From NCBI GenBank assembly GCA_001579985.1, contig LRSR01004190.1:1-23180 (forward strand): 23,180 nt of DNA, given 5' to 3'. This document shows, piece by piece, positions 10,710 through 20,291 of the stretch. The notes beneath the pieces are model-generated. The model saw nothing but the letters and a program-made list of their open reading frames with translations, was not told where the DNA came from and ran no database searches. This DNA is from Hypsibius dujardini. Its lineage: Eukaryota; Tardigrada; Eutardigrada; Parachela; Hypsibiidae. Each line of letters opens with the position of its first letter. Position 1 is the stretch's first letter. A program made the translations under genes and the position numbers.

Positions 10710-11091
10710 GGTGCATGGAACAGTTTCCGTCTTGTGACAGTTTTTGGGCATAGGTGGTCGCACTTATACTTGCTGCTATCGGTGAAGAAACCATTGGTCT
10801 GATGAAAAATTAGCTATGCTAGCAACAAGTGTGGAGTATTCGTTGGTGAATAGAATTGAGTATGTGTCATAGCAAGTTACATACCGTTTTCATCCACAAA
10901 ATGTATGCCTGGGCTTAACAATTTATGGCATCCTTATATTTTATATCGAATTTATCCATTATCTCAATTTCTTAAGTAGCAATTCTTTTGCCAAATTTGT
11001 TTCACGCAGGATACGGCGATCGAAGCATGTCCTCCTGATCATTTACCGGATCTCTTTAGTCACTCAAATATTGGATGTTATGTAGTTGCAG
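10710..11091. other. Intergenic / upstream of the protease pseudogene
   Basis: No supported gene. The signal-peptide exon expected for the protease was not found; a short hydrophobic frame from an ATG at 10926 is not convincing. An acceptor-like TTGCAG ends at 11091. Confidence 0.5.
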
Positions 11092-13389
11092 ATTGAAACC
11101 CATCCCGACAGCACAATCCAGCTCAATCCGCTGGACGGTAGGGAGTGTGGCAGGCAGACAGTATTGCGACGGTGAGGCATCTTGATCCGACGCCTCTTGA
11201 TCCTCTTCATGAAAATACCGAAGCAGCGAGATTATTTTCAATTACTAATTAAGGAGTGCAAGATTGCCCAGACGGTTCGGACGAAAAATGCCTTTTGGCC
11301 CAATGCGGCGGACGAAATCTCCCAGATCCGATTACTGGTTCGTTGAAGCATTCCAGGCCGAAAGCCATTCCCAACAGTTGGCCGTGGATGGTAGCCCTGA
11401 TGCATACCCGAAAAAACAGGCAACTCTGTGGTGCTTCCATTGTGAGTCTGCCGCCTAACTAAGTAGGTCAAACGAATCGCTTCAGAAGCATGTGTAGATC
11501 TAAGAACAAAATCGCATATTATTTTCTTAAATAATCCTTTTATTTAAGATAATTTTCTATTTTTACTCAGCTCCCAAAATATCAATTCCCCAAATTGGTA
11601 GTAATAAGAAACTTGTAAATATGATTTAAACCAAGAAACCAGCAAACGGAAATATGGTTAGATGTGTACTGATCAAAAATAGGAAGCTGAGTAATTCTGT
11701 GTTTAAGATGTCTCCACGTGTGGCGACAACAAAGTATGTCATCGGAATATGGGTCTCCTTTTTTGCAGATAGCCAACGAGTGAATCCTGACAGTTCTCCA
11801 TTGTGTTTACAATTACGCGCAACCCTCGCTGCCAGATCCTCTTGAATATAGCATTCGTGTGGGAGCACACGACGTCAGCAACATGAAGGAATTAAAGGAC
11901 AGAACGTTTAACTTGGACCGCGTCTATCGGTTTCCTGACAAGGGTCCTGGTATGCCTTACAGTGACACTACAGAACAATACATGCTAATACATAATACAA
12001 TAATAATACATAATCTGTAATACATGCTTGCTCAAATTAGCTGATGTAAGTGTGGTTTTGCTAAAAAAGAACAGCAGGCAAGAAGGCAAGGCAGATAAGG
12101 TAACCACTAACTTCACCTCTATCCCATTATGTTCAACGAAGATATCTCGCCAGTTTGTCTTCCGAATGATACCGCATACAGTGTTCCCGGCCAGGCATGC
12201 TGGGTCACCGGTTGGGGACTGACGGAAACTTTCCCTGCTTCCGACTCGGATAAACTGCGGCAAGTTGATTTGGTGGTAATCAGCGAGGAACAGTGCGAGG
12301 CGGAGTATGATGGACACTTTAACTTCACAAGGCGGTCCATTTGTTACGTGGTCAATCTTCGGGAAAAGATGTGAGTAAAGGCGATAGCGGCAGTCTCATT
12401 GTCTGCGAGGATAGTACTGGCTCCTTCAAGCAGACAAGCGTTGTCAGCGCGTCTGGGTAAGTTTTAAAAACGCTATCCGTCTATATTCGTCTTATCTGTT
12501 ATTATGTCTGTCGATTTTCCCAATCTGTTCGCTAATCAAATAATGGGATACTTGACTGAACTTTGAGTTCATGTCTAAATTTTGTTAATGACGCTAATGC
12601 GTTGAAAGGAATTAAAGCAGCTGATTATGAGACGACTCATTCTCCCTTCGAGAACCCGGAAGTCCTGTTGACCTTACGATACACGACAATTACGAGTACT
12701 GATTTTGGGAATTATTTCTTGCCCAAAAAATGGAGAAGACAAGATCACAAGACGATGAAAAGTAAACCGAATGAGAAGTCTGAAATCAAAACGACAAATC
12801 GTGTCTGGAACCGAGCTTTGAAGACTCATTATTATCGGACAGACATGACTACAGTGTAAACAAGCACATTTTTCAGTCAACACAGAAACATCATTCGCTT
12901 AAGACAAGAACGAGAACTATTACAGTAGGAGAATTACAGTGCGAGTACATGTGAATAATATGAGGAACATGAGAATCAACCTTGAAACATTAAGCGGCAA
13001 ATCACATCAACTAATACGAATGTCACGACCATAAGTGTTTGCTAATCATTTATGAGTTTTTTTGCAGCGGCGACAATCCAGCCCTGCAGCCTCAATTGTC
13101 CTACAGAGAGGTCATCCAATGGATCAACAACATCACAGGCAACACAACCATTCCTAATCCGTCGGTCGCTCCGGGAACTTCTACTGCAACCCTCACAGCT
13201 GCACCATCGATTGCTCCCGAAACAACAATGGTCACTTAACCCGTATCCGGCCATGAGGGAACATCTGCTGCAACAACCTTGACGGCGTCCTTCACGGCCG
13301 CACCTTCTACCGCTTCCGAAGCAAAGCCTTTCTCACAATTCGTTTTATTCCTCATTGCTTTGAGCATTTTGAGTTTTCTAAACACGTAA
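11092..13389 (+). pseudogene. LDLa / trypsin-like (S1) serine protease with GPI-like tail, disrupted
   Basis: Recognisable pieces in order: 11092-11171 and 11239-11430, end of an LDL-receptor class A domain (YCDG|VQDCPDGSDEKC) and start of an S1 protease (SWPWMVAL, LCGASI; the IVGG activation site is degraded to ITGS); 11769-11949, IANE-TGA-ILTVLHC with catalytic His at 11799; 12041-12072, ADVSVVLLKK with the likely catalytic Asp at 12043; about 12111-12456, FNEDISPVCLP, CWVTGWG, then GKDVSKGDSGS with Ser at 12386; 13068-13389, the C-terminal S1 helix (REVIQWINNI), a Thr/Pro/Ala stalk and a hydrophobic end (FVLFLIALSILSFLNT) like a GPI-anchor signal. Lesions: TGA for the conserved Trp (11781), TAA in the stalk (13237), a 1-nt frame change before GDSG, a frame mismatch around the Asp segment and a probable frameshift in LDLa. 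C191 before the Ser motif is also lost. This fits a decayed gene; several separate base errors would be needed to explain it otherwise. Confidence 0.8.
12457..13067. other. Long intron of the protease pseudogene
   Basis: 611 bp between VVSASG|GTAAG and TTTTTTGCAG|C, phase 2. A 98-codon open frame (12563-12859) inside it resembles nothing I know and sits in AT-rich sequence. I treat it as chance. Confidence 0.65.
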
Positions 13390-14904
13390 TGTGACTAAGT
13401 ATACATTTTTCATTCCAACCAATAGCTTTCTCACAGCTGATTAGATATTCTGCGGTAGTTCAGTAGCTGAATAGGTTTATATCGTCACGCATTATTCCTT
13501 AATTAGCATTGTTAGCCAAGTTAACGCCTGTTTTTATTAACCGTAATTTATGCGTAAGTTAATTTTGTTAGATTTCAATTACCATCAATACGCGAAGTAT
13601 GCATCACCATTCTAGGAGTAGGCGCCAATTGTCGTCACTGTATTGTAAATCTACCTACCTATCACCTGCACATCGCGATCGGTGTCTCAAGTACAGGGGC
13701 CGTCACTAACGTGTGCTCAACTTTGACCGGTTGGCATAAAAAACCAGTACAGTTGTCAGAATGCCCATGCTCGTAGAACATGTGGTGAAAAAGCTAAGAT
13801 CATCTTCCAAATCAACTGATTCTCAAATTGTTCGTTGGGGATAAATTCTTAGGTACTTTGGAAGAAAACAGCCACTTTTTGGCTGATTGTGCTGCTCAAC
13901 GCCAGTTGATCAATTGTTTGATTGGACTCAGTTGCTTTTTTCGATCTCGTCCGGCGTTAGTGCAATGCCAACCGTCCACGCAGAGAAAGGTATTGTGGAA
14001 GCATAAAGAATAACTTTGTTGCTTATGGTGAAACCAAAAACGGATAAGGTTGGCGGAGCATCAAGGATTGAAGAAGGTTATTTGGGACGACTAACTGGTT
14101 GGGCGGCAGTTATTTTTTTCAAAAACTTACTGTTCTGTAAAGAGGCAGATAACAGTCGTATACTAAAGTCGCGCTATTTGGAAAAAAATGTAATCAACAC
14201 GGTGTCTTGAAATGTGCCCGCAAAATGGTTATTTTCAAAGTCAAGTCACTTTTACAAAAACAGATGTGCGAAAACTTGGTTGGCATTGGATTTGACACAA
14301 ATTAAGTTTGTAGAAAATTTAACTCAACTAGTCATCTGTTTTTGAAAGAAATTAGTGGATTGTGACAAACCTAAATTTTTGGGACATATTCAAAGTTGAA
14401 GAAATATTAGTGACGAACCCCGTAAAAGTATAGTCTATACCGGTGGTGAGTGTGACCTGTAAGGTGGATGCAGATCGATCACGCAACGGTGCATTTGCAG
14501 GGACCTTTATCTCCATTACGATACGGACGCTGCGGCGACGGTCCTGTCACACTAGGGGCCTTGAAATCTTGCGCGATGAAAGACATTCCAAAATTGGTGA
14601 TCGGCGTCCTCTCACGTGCTGCGTGGTATACCATGACTATCTGAATTAACAATCACCAAACTAGTATAATTCTTCATGGTACTTGTGTATACATGTAGCA
14701 CTCGTCCAATTGTAGCTGTATTGTTGAGGCGACCGGAAGGTGCAGACACACGTCACTATTCAATAAACGATCGAATGAGATAAAAATAGACTCAACTGAA
14801 CGCCGCGGACACGTTGAAGCAGGTTGAATGATCCGTATGCTGGAATTTTTTTATTTTATTTTTTATTTTTATTTTTCAACAAGCATCTCTGGAGGCTGGA
14901 CATA
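13390..14904. other. Long intergenic region before the second C-type lectin
   Basis: No supported gene. Two items stand out. A TATA-like CATAAAAAA at about 13736 precedes a 27-codon ATG frame. A less AT-rich block at about 14430-14640 is bounded by GTCTATACC/GGTATACC words and contains only weak open frames. Immediately before the lectin start is a T-rich tract (14847-14878). Confidence 0.5.
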
Positions 14905-17327
14905 ATGCGAGTCCTGCCGCTGGTGATGGGTTATCTAGCAGTTGCCCAACGACAGGTGGTGGCCCCGTCGACCGCTCTCAATGGTGAGGTTTGCTCGAAG
15001 AAATAGATTATCGTGCGCCGATGTACATAATGATTCGGTCTTTATACATACCTTATTGTATTACGAGGGTAAAAAATAAGTAAACATAACGGAGGATTTG
15101 TAGGTGAATGTCCTGAAGGATTTTTTAATTGCGGTCCCGGCGACCACTGCTACCGAATCGTCCATTCGGCAGTGTCATGGGGAACCGCCAAAGACGACTG
15201 TCTGGCTCGAAATACCACGCTGGCCTCCCTTCGAAATCCCGAGGCCCAACAGTGTTTGACGAGATTGAATAGTGCCGTCAACAGTGCATTATGGATTGGT
15301 CTTTTCAAAAAGACCGCCGACAGCCCCTGGACGTGGGAGAACGGAGCGAACACGAGCTACCAAAACTGGGCAGTAGGTAAATGAGAAGTTTAAGGTCAGC
15401 AAAAAACAGATTGTGACGGTAAGGTTTGTTATAATATTTATGTCCTTTTTTGTTGTACCGCCAACGTCCTTGCAAAGTCATGGTTGGTGTGACGTCCATT
15501 TAAGAAGGCGCAATTTCACAATATAATTCGAAATACAGTAAAACTCGTCTAATGTAAACCTCAAAAATCCATGATTTTGTTCAACTTAGACGAGGAGTTT
15601 ACATTAGCCTAAGGGTTTTCAAGGGCGCCCCGGGGCGGGAGGGGAGGGCGAAATTTCTCCTAATAAAGCAAAGGAAATCGCATCAAATTCGAGAGCTAAA
15701 TACAATGCTTGCAGGCAGTACAGTACACTCGATGAAACACAACTATCTTATGCATTTCACGTTGAAACTACAAACAAATTATTCAGGCAATCCAGACAAA
15801 AATCTTTTGACTGAACAGAGAAGGTTTTACTGTACTTAATACGGAAAGTAACTTACCCAGAAAATTACGTCAACATGCATGGCCCGAGTAATTTACGACT
15901 TTATCAATTCGATTCGAAAATATATAAAATACAATTGTGAAAATGCCTAGAACAAGTTAAAAATGTTCACTGGCTTGATCATTTGATTAGGGCATCCAGA
16001 CTCGCCCTCGAGGGATTTCTGCGGACACATGCGAATGGGCGCTGTGTGGGACGACTGGCACTGCGACCAACCACCCAGGTAGAACAATTCATGCCCCCTT
16101 CTCCACTACATTTCCAAGCATTTCAAAGGCTTAAATCGCGTTCAGCACAATTTCGCAATTTGAGAAAGTAGGCGTAATAGTCACTGCCAATCACGACGGA
16201 ATCTCGTAATGTTCATGCATTTAGGTGTTGAATTGTCTTTCCAAATTCGTCAAAGTTCGTGGTTTGCGATTTAATAAAAACCTGAACACACATCATATAC
16301 CAATTCTAGTCACCCTAATTAAAAAAATTATGATTAAATAAGTCTCTCTACAAGCTTCACAAAAAATGTGCATGAAGGATTACTTTTTCCAAATCGTTCC
16401 GTGGTGATTATACGGAATACATGTCCTTCTGCAAATATATATCTCTTTGCAAACAATGACGACTGATCCTCCCTTCCGAGAATAAAGAGTAATTATACCG
16501 AGTAAAAGCAGGTTGCCAAAATAAATATGTCACTTCAATTTGATTAATATACTCGCAGAAAAAAAATAAACGAATTAAAATAAGAGATACATGCAACAGG
16601 ATGCACGATTTGATAATTGATATCGGGCTGCCCAAATAGCAAAAATATCAGGTCAGAGGCTCGTATTTCATCTGCCGCTAATTGAAGTAACCAATCAAGC
16701 ACTAAGGAGTTGAGGCTTCCCAAAACGCGTTCACCCGAAATCGAGCTCGATTTGAGCCTTGAAATGCCTTGAAATGCTTAAATTTATTATTGATTGATCC
16801 GACCGATTCTCCACCATAGTGCATGGCAAGGTAAGCCCTACACAGCCGGCTACATTTGTGAGAGCCCGAAAGTCGCCCTCCCTAGCTCGGAGGACTCAGA
16901 TGACGATTCTGATGGCCCGACCACCCAATATCCCAGCAACTGCCTCTCAGAAACCAAGCCCATTTCCGTGTCCTGTTCCCGTGGACACGTCACAACTCCA
17001 ACCATTGATCTGGATAACGATCCGATTGTGGCGACAAGGACAGAGTTCGCGGGCGACCAGAGCAATAAGTGCCGGCATTTAGCTTATCGGTTGCATCGTT
17101 GGGTCGTCCTTGCTGCCCGTGGGGGTGGTGGGGAAGGAGATCGCCCTCGTCGAAGCGCGAGCGGTGGGGATATGACTGTGTCATGCCACGGAAAGGGGAT
17201 ATTACGACTGTCGGAAGTGGATGAGGATGCCGGGGAGACGGTTAATTTGACGGTGGATATTGTAGCCACGTTGAAATGTCGCGAGTTCTTCGGGAGGTTT
17301 TTGGAAGAGCTACTGCAGCTTCAGTGA
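14905..17327 (+). CDS. Secreted C-type lectin with novel C-terminal domain (no mucin stalk)
   Basis: Four exons (14905-14983, 15104-15376, 15991-16078, 16820-17327) give 315 residues in one frame. The signal peptide starts at the ATG at 14905 (MRVLPLVMGYLAVA); an in-frame ATG at 14824 would add 27 residues across a T-rich tract and is less likely. The CTLD reads CPEGFFNCG...HCYRI, AKDDCLARNTTLASL, LWIGL, WTWENG, NWAVGHPD, DFCG, WDDWHC, GYICE, so the QPD/WND sugar motifs are altered to HPD/WDD. A short acidic linker (EDSDDDSDG) leads to the full shared C-terminal domain (16941-17327) with an RPRR site. Introns after the signal peptide and at NWAV|G match those of the lectin at 8713 in place and phase; the third intron (WHCDQPP|S) is extra. 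The acceptor at 16820 is weak but is the one that restores frame. Likely secreted and possibly processed by a furin-type protease. Confidence 0.8.
15536..15832. mobile_element. Pogo/Tigger-like MITE (297 bp) with TA target-site duplication
   Basis: In a lectin intron, the element starts TA|CAGTAAAACTC and ends GGTTTTACTG|TA. It has 9-bp perfect terminal inverted repeats (CAGTAAAAC), with looser similarity further in, flanked by TA on both sides. CAGT-type ends with TA duplication are typical of pogo/Tigger elements in the Tc1/mariner superfamily (established knowledge). Inside the left end, CTCGTCTAA and TGTAAACCTC are echoed in inverted form near 15586-15607. No transposase frame fits, so it would be non-autonomous. 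Confidence 0.65.
16079..16819. other. Largest intron of the second lectin gene
   Basis: 741 bp, AT-rich, phase 2 (CCCAG|GTAG to CCATAG|T). I see no coding content or clear element in it. Confidence 0.6.
16941..17327 (+). other. Novel C-terminal domain, copy 3 (full length, with RPRR site)
   Basis: About 128 residues aligned end to end with copy 1: Cys in NCLSE, SVSCSRG, NKCRH, VSCHGKG and LKCREFF; shared GDQSNKCR..AYRLH.WV; a basic Gly-rich loop with RPRR followed by SAS (17142-17153); ETVNLTVDI; and an ending FLEELLQLQ. The loop before RPRR is Gly-rich where copy 1 has a Glu-rich one, so its length and composition drift while RxRR is kept. Confidence 0.85.
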
Positions 17328-17593
17328 TTAGGATCGGAATAACGAATGTGAATGGGAGAACGAAAATTGAGGAAATATTAATGTGCAAATTATAACAGCA
17401 TTTTTCCGATGCATTCCACAAACAAAGAGCTGGACCCAGGATCACTAGTTAAACTACGCAAACGGAAATTTATTTTCTGCCATTTTAGTCCTCTTGTCCG
17501 GTCGTTCGTATAACCTGTATATATAACCTGTAAACGTTTCTCGACCATGCACAGGTCGGTAGGTGGGGAATTAGAAACTTCTAACTTAAAAGG
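17328..17593. other. 3' flank of the second lectin gene
   Basis: No open frame or canonical AATAAA is seen. A short repeat of TATATAACCTGTA-like words occurs near 17513-17532. Confidence 0.5.
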
Positions 17594-18198
17594 ATTCTCA
17601 GAGGGGAAACGCAAAATGTCCCCGCGAAATTTTTGTAAATTAGTTCCCGGTTAGTAGTGATTTCTAAAATGTATTTCATTAATGAAGATCTGAAAGTTAT
17701 TCCGCAGAATGGCAACAAACTGGAAGGCTTTCACTGTCAAAACTTATTTTTAGAAATTTTTAGATTCATTATTTGTCACGCAATCCTTTTCAGATTCAGT
17801 TTGGAATTAATTGACTTCAGCAAAATTGTTTTTGGAAGCAAGGGGGCAGAGTTATGGATTATTTCTGGAATGTACCTCGGAAGTTTCTGGACTGGATTGA
17901 AAGTGGTCCACAGCTACCCCCTGAAGTCCGAAAAAGATTTTGTTGATGACAATCAATTCCAAATTGAATCTGGAGAGGACCCAAGCCGAAATTATGAAGT
18001 CCAGGTTTTTCTAAAAATGAAGTTTTCACAGTGAAAACCAGGGAAAAGGGGAATCTTGCAGTGTTTTCTGGAATTTCCGGGAATTCTGCCAATAACGTTT
18101 CTGAACCACAGCTATGAAATTAACTTTAGAAATCATTACTAATCTAAAACCAATTTAAGTAATTTAGGTGAAAACATTTCGCGTTCCCCCTCTGCAAA
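17594..18198. mobile_element. Inverted-repeat element of about 600 bp (possible hAT-type MITE)
   Basis: Sequence at 17594-17620 (GATTCTCAGAGGGGAAACGC then AAAATGT) is the imperfect reverse complement of 18172-18198 (read on the minus strand: GATTTGCAGAGGGGGAACGC then GAAATGT). CAG-starting ends would suit a hAT element, but I see no matching 8-bp duplication. A 125-codon open frame (17657-18034) lies between the arms; it is AT-rich, without recognisable motifs, and may be chance. Confidence 0.5.
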
Positions 18199-18620
18199 TC
18201 GTCCCAAGAACTGTAATAAGAGCTTGCCTTGTATAGAGATGATTAATTAACAATAGAAAGGTTCCAGTTACCTCACAAGAAGCTCTCCTGAAGGTCAGAC
18301 CGGCCATCACGAGACAATATTTGCCGACACATCTATAAGCGCATTCAAGGTGCTTCCATTTTCAAGTACCTGCGCAATTTTGCGAGGATGCTACGTCAGA
18401 AAGGGAGGTAATTCGTCTACTTTGACAAAACTGCCGTCAAATCCATGGCCCACCGTGACATTTGCCGCTGATTGTGCCAATTTTTGACTCAAGGGCCATC
18501 CAGCAAAGGCAACGGATGCTCTAGCTTCTACATATATAACACCTTCCACAATGTCTTTACAAGCAAATCATCCGTCCGTCATTAGTTGAGAGAAAGAAAG
18601 TCTTATTCACACGGTGGACA
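18199..18620. other. Upstream region of the astacin gene
   Basis: No coding content is supported. It contains the TATA box described at 18532. The rest shows no repeat or frame that I can interpret. Confidence 0.5.
18532..18539 (+). promoter_or_regulatory. TATA box of the astacin gene
   Basis: ATATATAA about 82 bp before the astacin ATG. A start site some 30 bp further on would leave a 5' UTR of about 50 nt, a plausible layout. The start site itself is not known. Confidence 0.5.
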
Positions 18621-20151
18621 ATGAAATTTTTCAAAAACATGAAATTAGTATATTTTGCTTCATTTCTGTGGACGGTCGTTTTATGTCAACGTAAAGGGCC
18701 GCTCCTCGTCTCCATTGAATCCGTCAGCCCGAATTCTACTACACACTTAAACGGGACGGTTGAGTCGATCAGTCCGAACTCTACTAGCTACATTAACGGT
18801 ACGGAAGAGAACGTGGATCATGAACTTGACCGCCAGCGTCATTTCTGTCAACCATCCACCGCGGGACTCTTTGAGGGCGATATTATGGGAGTTAAAGCTG
18901 GGAGAATCATTGTAAGTTTTTGCGTACCTTTTCATGCATCATCCATTTCATTTCCTACTGTACAGTCAAGGTTTTAATTAGGGTCGCAATGAACTGATCG
19001 CCCGGAAATGGACAGACAACAAACTGTGGTATGAAATCTCGGACCGATTCAGTGAGTCTACATAGCATATCATATATGTCCATTCCATAACCGAATTAAG
19101 ATTTTCTAAAATCACAAAACCAATTTTCATGTCGCAGCTCCCGCTCAAAAAGCCTTGATCGAAAGCGGAATCTCCGAAATCAATTCCAAAGTGGCTGCAC
19201 TTCGGATTACACCTCGCAGGAATCGTGCAGACTGCAAAAACTACGTATCCGTAGAACCCGGTGCGACCGGATCAGGGTATGTGGCCTTCTCCAGTGCCAC
19301 GCAATTTGTTTTCTGAATTTTTTAACATCACGATATTGATATTTTTTACTGAGATACTGACAGTGTTAAATCTTAAGATTTACATTTTGTTTTATTGAAA
19401 GTTTTAATGAGGATAATGATCTTGTTATAATTCCTTGAACAGATATTTTAGCATGAAGATATTCCCCCGCGCAGGTCAAAGAAAGTTAAGCTAACACAAT
19501 TGTATAATATTTTTAGATGCTCCACTTATGTTGGGATGATTGGCGGCAAACAGATTCTCAACCTTGAGGCGGCAAATCGTACGTGAGAGAATATTTGATA
19601 ACCTCTATTTCCTTCATACTAATCTTGCTTTTCTTCCATTTCAGCTTGCTTCGTGAAAGGAACAATCCTGCACGACTTCATGCATGCAATGGGTAAGCAT
19701 GAGGCTTCAACACAGTACACTGCAGATGGTTAAGGCTCATCGGTCTATGCTAAAATTTGAACTACTTTTTTCCGTGCAGGCTTTTGGCATGAACAATCAC
19801 GGACGGACAGAGACCAGTACATTGATCTCAACCTGACTAATGTTAACGCCTTCAGTAAGGAGTACTACTTGAGCGTTGAAGGAGCCTTCAATTGATGTGA
19901 TTCATCTAATTCTTTTGCTTACAGACCGGGCTTACATGTTTCAAAAGTACACGGACCCGAAAATCGGCGACCTCGGAGAGCCGTACGACATTAACTCGTT
20001 GATGCACTATGACAAGACTTCTTTCGCAATCGACACCAACATTCGCACCGTCACTGCCAAGTTTCCCAACCAGAACAAGCCGATCGGACAGAAATCCGTC
20101 CTCACCCCCGGTGACATTGGCAAGATTAATAAAATGTATCCGGCCCGATAA
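18621..20151 (+). CDS. Astacin (M12A) metalloprotease with Asp replacing the catalytic Glu
   Basis: Seven exons (18621-18911, 18982-19051, 19138-19276, 19517-19578, 19645-19692, 19780-19854, 19925-20151) give 303 residues in one frame. A signal peptide (LVYFASFLWTVVLC) is followed by a propeptide with a duplicated Ser-Pro-Asn-Ser-Thr motif and several N-glycosylation sites, then FEGDI, the family's aspartate-switch motif that caps the zinc. The catalytic domain has YEISDRF, CSTYVG, the zinc motif HDFMHAMGFWHEQSRTDRD and the Met-turn SLMHYDKTSFA. All three zinc His and the Met-turn Tyr are kept, but the general base is Asp (19674-19676) instead of Glu. The TCIRF Cys is also missing (VAALRI). 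There are no EGF or CUB domains after the catalytic unit. Zinc binding should survive; catalysis is expected to be weak or absent, so it may act as a binder or inhibitor. Polyadenylation signal at 20286. Confidence 0.88.
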
Positions 20152-20285
20152 ATAATCCCTCCAATGTCGGCACTGGATCAGCGCTCATTTTCACTGATTG
20201 TGCATGGTGCGTCTTGGCTTAATTACTTAGCAAATGCACAGTAGCTTTATGTTCATATCTACCTAGTAACATATGAAACATGAAG

Positions 20286-20291
20286 AATAAA
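20286..20291 (+). terminator. Polyadenylation signal AATAAA of the astacin gene
   Basis: Canonical AATAAA, 135 bp after the astacin stop codon, followed by GT-rich sequence (AGTGATCTGTAATG). Confidence 0.65.

Noticed and set aside
12345-12368. A tiny intron to explain the protease frame change before GDSG
   Set aside because: Possible GT..AG pairs give about 21 bp, far below any intron here.
12563-12859. 98-codon frame in the protease intron
   Set aside because: No similarity, no hydrophobic or repeat pattern, lies between two matching protease splice sites.
14443-14649. 68-codon frame in the intergenic block
   Set aside because: It lacks an ATG start and shows no domain or splice partner.
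17657-18034. 125-codon frame inside the inverted-repeat element
   Set aside because: AT-rich, no motif or transposase signature; kept only as a comment on the element.
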